DNA of 8,552 nucleotides, from NCBI GenBank assembly GCA_013812985.1, contig JACCSN010000387.1, forward strand, positions 1 through 8,552, written 5' to 3'. The notes beneath the pieces are model-generated. The model worked only from the letters and a program-made list of their open reading frames with translations. It was not told the origin of the DNA and made no database searches. The DNA is from Hyphomicrobiales bacterium. Its GTDB lineage: Bacteria; Pseudomonadota; Alphaproteobacteria; Rhizobiales; Afifellaceae. Positions 5,228 through 8,552 of this stretch are shown in pieces; the first letter of the stretch is position 1; each line of letters opens with the position of its first letter. A program made the translations under genes and the position numbers.

Positions 5228-7232
5228 CAAAAACCTCCATACTTCAAGAGGTTGGCGTTCCGCTGCTTGTCGAGCGCGATCAGCTCCGCCAGCTCATCAT
5301 TGCGCTCGCGCATTCTGCGCATGTCGCGCTCGAGCTGCGACTCGGCGAGCCCGGCGGCGATCTGCTTGACCTGGCCAGTCGCGCCGATCGTCGCCACGAC
5401 GGCGGCCGGCATGTCTTCGGTGGGTATCAGCTTCAGACGCTCCGCCAGCGGGCTAACGTCAGGGACGGAGCGGTCCAGCGCCATGACGGCGCGGCGCTTG
5501 CGATCGGCGCGCGTCTTGGATTCGAGGGCGCCGGCCGTGTCCAGATAGCGGTAAGGCCGGTCCGGCTCGGCATAGCCGATCAGCTCGCCGCGGTTGTCGC
5601 AGACGGGGAGGCGCGACCACTCCCCGAATTTGGGCACGCGGATCGAGACATGCTCGCCGAGATAGGCTTGCAGCTCCGGGCAGGTGTAGACCTCGCCCTT
5701 GTGCTGGATGCAGCCCCGCTGGACCCGCCGGGACTTCTCTTCGGAGAACGCCCAAAGCAGCGCGTCGGGGTCGATCGCCGTCATGGTCCAGCCGGCCGCA
5801 AGCGCGTCCGCATAGGCTTGGTCCGGCGACCGTCCTTTCAGTTGGCCGCGCTTTTGCGGCAACCGGTGATAGATCGCCACCATCGCGGCAACGAAGTCGC
5901 CGGCCAGGCTGGCCGTGCCCGGAAAGGGCTCCGGCTCGCGGCCGACATTGGCTGTCTTCTTCCGCATCCGCTCCCCGCCGATCCAGCCGGGGATTTGGCG
6001 GAAGTGGTTCTTTTCCAGGTTGGCGAAGACGGCTTCGATCGGCTTGGCGCGGCCGTTGTAAGGTAGAGCGTAGGTAGTGCCGGAGGAGCGGTCGCCGGCG
6101 TCGACCAGGCCGAAGCGCCGCAGCTTCAGAACGTCATCCAGCAGATGGGTGAAACCATACTCTTTCCCGTTGTCGACATAGAGGCGGCCTGGCACGCCCC
6201 ACGCCAGCATCATCCTGGTCAGACTTGCCCCGACATGGGCTTGCGTGACGCCTTTGCCCTTCTCCAGAAGCACCGCGTCGATCCAGACCCGCTGCGTCGC
6301 CACGTCCAGCCAGGCGATCATCTTCAAGGTCGCGATCGAGCCGTCATCCCGGCGGACAAGAATGTCGCCGTGGTGAACGTCGCCGAAGACAAGCTCCATG
6401 GGCTCCATGCCTTCGATCGTGCGGCGCACGCCCGGCCGCCCGTCGTGAAAGCGCTTGGCGTCCGTCTTCATGACATAGACGTTGCGGAGCCGGGCTTGCG
6501 CCGCGATGAGGTTGCCGGGGATTTTGCAGATGCGCCCCAGCTCGGCCGGGCCGGGATCGAAGCCGGCGGCGATTGTCAGCTCGGCCAGCTCGCGCGCCCC
6601 TTGCAGCTCCGTGACAGCGGCCGATTCGCCGCCTTGACCAGGCCGCCGAGGTAGGCGGTCAGCTTGCCGGCTATGCGGTGCTTCGTGGCGTCATCAAACG
6701 GGACGGCCTTGTCCCATCGGGCGAGCAGGATGGTGCGCTTCGCGCCGGCGTCGGCGCGCTTCGGCCGCGACAGCCCGGCCATGCCATGGCGCTCATAGGC
6801 GTCCAGCTTGCGAAGGATGGTCCGCTCGGAGAACGTCACCCATCGGCCGCTCGGGAGCATGTGCCGCTTCGAAGCGATCGCCCGGACTGCCGCACCGCGC
6901 TCGGCCGAGTGTTTCTCGTGCCGGATGGCCGGGTCCAGTATGCCGGCCCACATGGACCGCAAAGCCGCCGCAGCCGCACCATGGATCAAAGGCGCTTCGA
7001 AGCTGCTTTAACTGGCCTTCCAGTCGCCTTTGTAAGGCTCCGGGAGGCTCTCGGGATTGAGAACGTAGGTGCGACCGGAACGGCCGCCGCGTGCGCCCTG
7101 GATCATCCGAACGTCCAGGGCCACGCCGCGCCAGGGCTTGCCGGCATAGGCGCGGGCGAGCGCCGAATGTGCTTTCTGACGCGAAATGCCCGCCACCGCA
7201 CCGAATGTCGGCGCTGAGAGCCAGAGGTCCAT
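5227..7232 (-). pseudogene. A: MuA-type DDE transposase, broken by a nonsense codon and a frameshift
   Basis: With both lesions corrected the protein is about 668 aa (MuA is 663). The N-terminus (MDLWLSAPTFGAVAGISRQK, then PWRGVALDVRM) is the MuA-type operator/enhancer-binding winged helix. The middle part (GRWVTFSERTILRKLDAYER, GMAGLSRPKRADAGAKR) is the end-binding region. The catalytic core has Asp in VFGDVHHGD (codon 6381-6379), Asp in LYVDNGKEYG (6174-6172) and Glu in AKPIEAVFANLE (6036-6034), a complete DDE triad. The C-terminus ends in a long helix that would contact the ATPase. Lesion 1 is an in-frame TAA at 7010-7008 after GDWKAS. Lesion 2 is a missing base near 6622-6632 (KAANRPL in place of KAGESAAVTEL), probably a GGG run reduced to GG. 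ATG 7232 overlaps the Ner-like TGA; the stop overlaps the ATPase ATG. A restart at TTG 6989 would lack the first domain. Confidence 0.9.
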
Positions 7233-7431
7233 CAGGCGGCAGCCTTTCGTGGGAACAGCTCTGACACGAGCCGGTGGCGAATTGCTTCCGCCTTTCGGCT
7301 GTAAGGCTCGCCCTTGAGCGCCTTCTCGACAGTTGCCTGTTTAGACCGTTGGCCTTACACCACTTGTTCAGGGTGGTGCCGCAAAGGATGAAGGCTGCGC
7401 GAACAGCAAGGTAGAGGTCGCAACACCCCAA
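7232..7431 (-). pseudogene. Ner-like HTH regulator, frameshifted
   Basis: Small DNA-binding regulator directly upstream of the transposase, in the place of Mu ner, which represses early transcription. From TTG 7431 (no ATG is available in this frame back to the TGA at 7470-7468) it reads LYLAVRAAFILCGTTLNKWC then KANGLNRQ. After a 1-base loss near 7331-7335 (AAA to AA) the other frame continues TVEKALKGEPYSRKAEAIRH then RLVSELFPRKAAA and TGA. The joined 66-aa product has a clear helix-turn-helix (TTLNKWCKANGLNRQTVEKALKG). The TGA overlaps the transposase ATG as TGATG, which supports the corrected frame. The lack of a normal start codon may be a further lesion. Confidence 0.65.
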
Positions 7432-7528
7432 AACCTCGGCTGGCAGAATCGGACCTGAGTTGGTGCATCACGGGTAACAATGCGCTTGATCAGGTATAAT
7501 ATCAGACAAGATATCCGATTCTGCGCTG
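7432..7528. promoter_or_regulatory. Divergent repressor/early-operon control region
   Basis: About 97 bases lie between the repressor and Ner-like starts. They contain a perfect 11-bp inverted repeat, GCAGAATCGGA at 7443-7453 and TCCGATTCTGC at 7514-7524, whose arms flank the promoter space like paired operators. TATAAT at 7495-7500 is an exact consensus -10 on the + strand, but I find no good -35 at 16-18 bases. The reverse strand offers an AT-rich GATATTATA at about the same place. Binding by the repressor or Ner-like protein is inferred from layout. Confidence 0.45.
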
Positions 7529-7975
7529 TTGGCGGCGCTTCGTGGCCTACTGAAGCGGCGAGGGATATCAATGCGGACAATAAGCTCTGAATTGGCAGTG
7601 CCTTATCGTTCGGTTCAAAACTACATCAACGGCGAGTCAGAGATGCCCGCCACGTTTTTTCTAAGAGTATGTGATCTTGCTGGCGTTGAAGCTGACTACT
7701 TCATCCAAGGTCATTTTCGACCAAGCGGACCGGAGCTTTGGGATGCTGTCTTTCACGCCATGGACCTTGCGGGATTGCTTCCACCGCCGAAGATCAACAG
7801 TGACGGTGTGGCCGATTTCTCCGACAGGGATAATCTGGTGAGCACGGTCGCGGCGCACGTGTCAGAGCGTTACGACCGCAAGCGATCCGAGCGCATCACC
7901 CTCAAAGGAGCTCGACACGGACGGGATCGGCGCGGCTTCGCGAGCCGGCCCGAACCGAGCGAGGGTTACCAATAG
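7529..7975 (+). CDS. c: C-type phage repressor (HTH), divergent from early operon
   Basis: A 148-aa protein transcribed toward the left prophage end, as Mu c is. Residues about 3-40 form an HTH: helix 1 AALRGLLKRRG, helix 2 SMRTISSELAV, recognition helix PYRSVQNYING, then ESEMPATFFLRVCDLAGVE. Lower-confidence helical regions follow (ELWDAVFHAMDLAGLLPPPK). The start is uncertain: TTG 7529 keeps all three helices but has no SD; ATG 7571 has a good SD (GAGG) but would delete helix 1; upstream there are only ATA codons in frame. The last about 25 residues may be off-frame: removing one A from the AAA near 7909-7911 gives LKELDTDGIGAASRAGPNRA and opens a longer C-terminus through the GGGTTACCAA repeats. 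It keeps the lysogenic state by repressing the early promoter (family role). Confidence 0.72.
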   Translation: MAALRGLLKRRGISMRTISSELAVPYRSVQNYINGESEMPATFFLRVCDLAGVEADYFIQGHFRPSGPELWDAVFHAMDLAGLLPPPKINSDGVADFSDRDNLVSTVAAHVSERYDRKRSERITLKGARHGRDRRGFASRPEPSEGYQ

Positions 7976-8028
7976 GGTTACCAAATCAGCGGCTGCCAAG
8001 CCGCTAGAGAGGAGCGGGGGTTACCAAT
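7963..8028 (+). repeat. Three direct copies of GGGTTACCAA plus a hairpin
   Basis: GGGTTACCAAT at 7963-7973, GGGTTACCAAA at 7975-7985 and GGGTTACCAAT at 8018-8028. The first two are 12 bp apart and the third is 43 bp further on. Between the second and third lies a perfect 7-bp hairpin AGCGGCT-4-AGCCGCT (7988-8005), 12 bases after the repressor stop and without a T-run. The repeats could be protein-binding sites in the left-end region. Alternatively the first two could be coding (RVTN-RVTK) if the repressor frame is restored. Confidence 0.45.
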
Positions 8029-8051
8029 ATTGCGAGCGGAATCAGGCACAT

Positions 8052-8188
8052 AACAATTTTCTGTCGTTCTGCGATTTGCCGCCCCGCGCCGGAATAATTA
8101 AATGTCGGTAGAAGAGCCCTAACTCATTGAATTCGCTTACACTGGAGGGTGCGCAATCGGCGCGGCTCGGCGACATTTAATTATTCCG
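8052..8188. repeat. Prophage left end: three end-type sites
   Basis: Outermost, on the - strand, is GGAATAATTAAATGTCG (8187-8171), which matches the right-end site at 573-590 in GAATAATTA and in the TG-N-CG that follows. A perfect opposite-facing copy is at 8091-8107. A third site, AACAATTTTCTGTCGTT at 8052-8068, matches the first right-end site at 17 of 21 bases over the extended stretch. One terminal site plus two internal sites roughly 80-135 bp inward resembles the arrangement of L1, L2 and L3 in Mu. The terminal base is G rather than the T of TG. Function is inferred. Confidence 0.5.
8090..8188. repeat. 99-bp segment bounded by perfect 18-bp inverted repeats
   Basis: CGGAATAATTAAATGTCG (8090-8107) is repeated perfectly inverted at 8171-8188, enclosing 63 bases. 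A GCC lies immediately outside the 17-bp arms on both sides (8088-8090 is GCC and 8188-8190 is GCC), which would fit a 3-bp duplication of a tiny non-autonomous element. It could equally be two facing transposase sites within the prophage left end. The enclosed bases carry no ORF worth naming. Confidence 0.5.
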
Positions 8189-8244
8189 CCTCCACCGCCT
8201 CCATTGGTTGTCGCGACGCATCCTTTCAAGGTGAGAACGTTCCG

Positions 8245-8270
8245 GGAACTTTTGAGCGGGCAAGAACATT
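8245..8270 (+). promoter_or_regulatory. EcfG-like stress promoter upstream of DUF3072 gene
   Basis: GGAAC at 8245-8249 is followed after 17 bases by CATT at 8267-8270. The alphaproteobacterial general-stress sigma factor EcfG recognises GGAAC-N16/17-CGTT, so this has one mismatch. It lies 33 bases upstream of the ATG at 8303, a sensible promoter position. Confidence 0.35.
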
Positions 8271-8302
8271 TCACCAACAAATCCACAACATGAGGACGAT
8301 CC

Positions 8303-8524
8303 ATGGCTGACGAAAACCCGAAACAGAGCACTCAGTCGAATACCGAAAAGGATCCGGAGGATTGGGTGACCGGCGACGAGCCGATGACTGGGGCGCAGGC
8401 GTCGTACCTGAAGACGCTGTGCGAGGAAACCGGCGAGGCTTTCGACGAAAAGCTCTCGAAGGGTAATGCTTCGAAGAAGATTGACGAGCTCAAGGGGCGT
8501 TCGCCGCGCCTCAAGCCGGATTGA
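8303..8524 (+). CDS. DUF3072-family small acidic protein
   Basis: A 73-aa protein from ATG 8303 with a good SD (GAGGA at 8292-8296, six bases upstream). It opens with an acidic, disordered segment (MADENPKQSTQSNTEKDPED), then WVTGDEPMTGAQASYLKTLC, then EETGEAFDEKLSKGNASKKI and DELKGRSP. The TG-EPMT-AQ-SYL-TL and ASK-IDEL blocks are the DUF3072 signature. The function of the family is unknown to me; members are small cytoplasmic proteins common in alphaproteobacteria and actinobacteria. No signal peptide or membrane segment. It is undamaged, outside the prophage and probably host DNA. A possible EcfG-type promoter upstream suggests stress control. The protein ends KPD-stop at 8524. Confidence 0.8.
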   Translation: MADENPKQSTQSNTEKDPEDWVTGDEPMTGAQASYLKTLCEETGEAFDEKLSKGNASKKIDELKGRSPRLKPD

Positions 8525-8552
8525 ATGCCGGCGGCGCGTGAGGGCTCAGCGC

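Larger units (their letters stand above)
573..8187. mobile_element. Mu-like transposable prophage, internally deleted
   Basis: The element carries the Mu early-region order on one strand: divergent repressor, Ner-like regulator, MuA-type transposase, MuB-type ATPase, gemA, Mor-family activator, then major head gpT. Related AT-rich sites face inward at both ends: TGAATAATTATCTGACGG at 573-590 and, on the - strand, GGAATAATTAAATGTCG at 8187-8171. The span is about 7.6 kb, a fifth of Mu. The 5-base flanks (GACGC at 568-572, GCCTC at 8188-8192) do not form a clean target duplication, and the high end lacks the terminal TG/CA base, so the exact borders are inferred. Several key genes are broken, so it is probably immobile. 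Confidence 0.75.

Noticed and set aside
1436..6990. CCATGGATCAAA present near 1436 and near 6979
   Set aside because: A 12-base match in unrelated contexts with no extension; likely chance.
5227..7232. Alternative reading of transposase plus ATPase as a Tn5053/CAST-type transposon (TniA/TniB)
   Set aside because: The MuA-type N-terminal domain, Ner-like gene, gemA, mor and gpT all point to a Mu-like phage; there is no TniQ, Cas gene or CRISPR array in the window.
6793..7431. 212-codon - strand frame starting with the Ner-like N-terminus
   Set aside because: Only the first 33 codons are meaningful; beyond the 1-base loss near 7333 it runs out of phase through the transposase start.
568..8192. 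Target-site duplication at the element borders
   Set aside because: GACGC at 568-572 and GCCTC at 8188-8192 agree in only three of five positions, so no duplication can be claimed.

Overview
The window looks like an alphaproteobacterial chromosome segment. It is GC-rich, has SD-led, tightly overlapping genes, and its two flanking host-type genes are of kinds common in that class: an EVE-domain protein at 1-286 and a DUF3072 protein at 8303-8524. Between them lies a strongly shortened Mu-like transposable prophage of about 7.6 kb (Mu itself is about 37 kb). I place its likely ends near 573 and 8187, where AT-rich sites of the type GAATAATTA-N2-TG-N-CG occur in inverted orientation.

Read from the repressor end (high coordinates) leftward, the layout is: clustered end sites (8052-8188); a C-type repressor gene on the + strand (7529-7975); a divergent regulatory region with an 11-bp inverted repeat; then on the - strand a Ner-like regulator (7232-7431), a MuA-type DDE transposase (5227-7232), a MuB-type AAA+ ATPase (4472-5227), two tiny genes (4338-4475, 4219-4341), an unknown 193-aa protein (3613-4194), gemA (3156-3602), a Mor/C-family activator (2376-2810), major head protein gpT (1465-2379), remnants of two probable tail genes (1226-1438), two small unrecognised genes (984-1226, 645-980), and a tandem pair of end sites (573-610). 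Nearly all junctions are TGATG or ATGA overlaps, so this was one long translationally coupled operon.

The working logic is that of Mu: the repressor and Ner-like protein control the early operon; transposase plus ATPase carry out transposition; the Mor-like activator turns on later genes. Here mor is fused by a 4-base overlap directly to gpT. The lysis, terminase, portal and protease/scaffold genes that normally lie between are absent, and almost everything after gpT is missing too. It is therefore either a deleted relic or, less likely, a satellite-like minimal element.

The element looks inactive. The transposase has an in-frame TAA and a 1-nt frameshift, the Ner-like gene a 1-nt frameshift, gemA two in-frame stops, and gpT one in-frame TAG. 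The EVE gene outside the element also carries a 1-nt frameshift, so sequencing or assembly error must be excluded for the indels, although it would not easily explain the stop substitutions. A second, decayed homologue of the 984-1226 gene lies outside the apparent prophage end (382-505), hinting at an earlier related insertion. No tRNA, rRNA or CRISPR array was seen.
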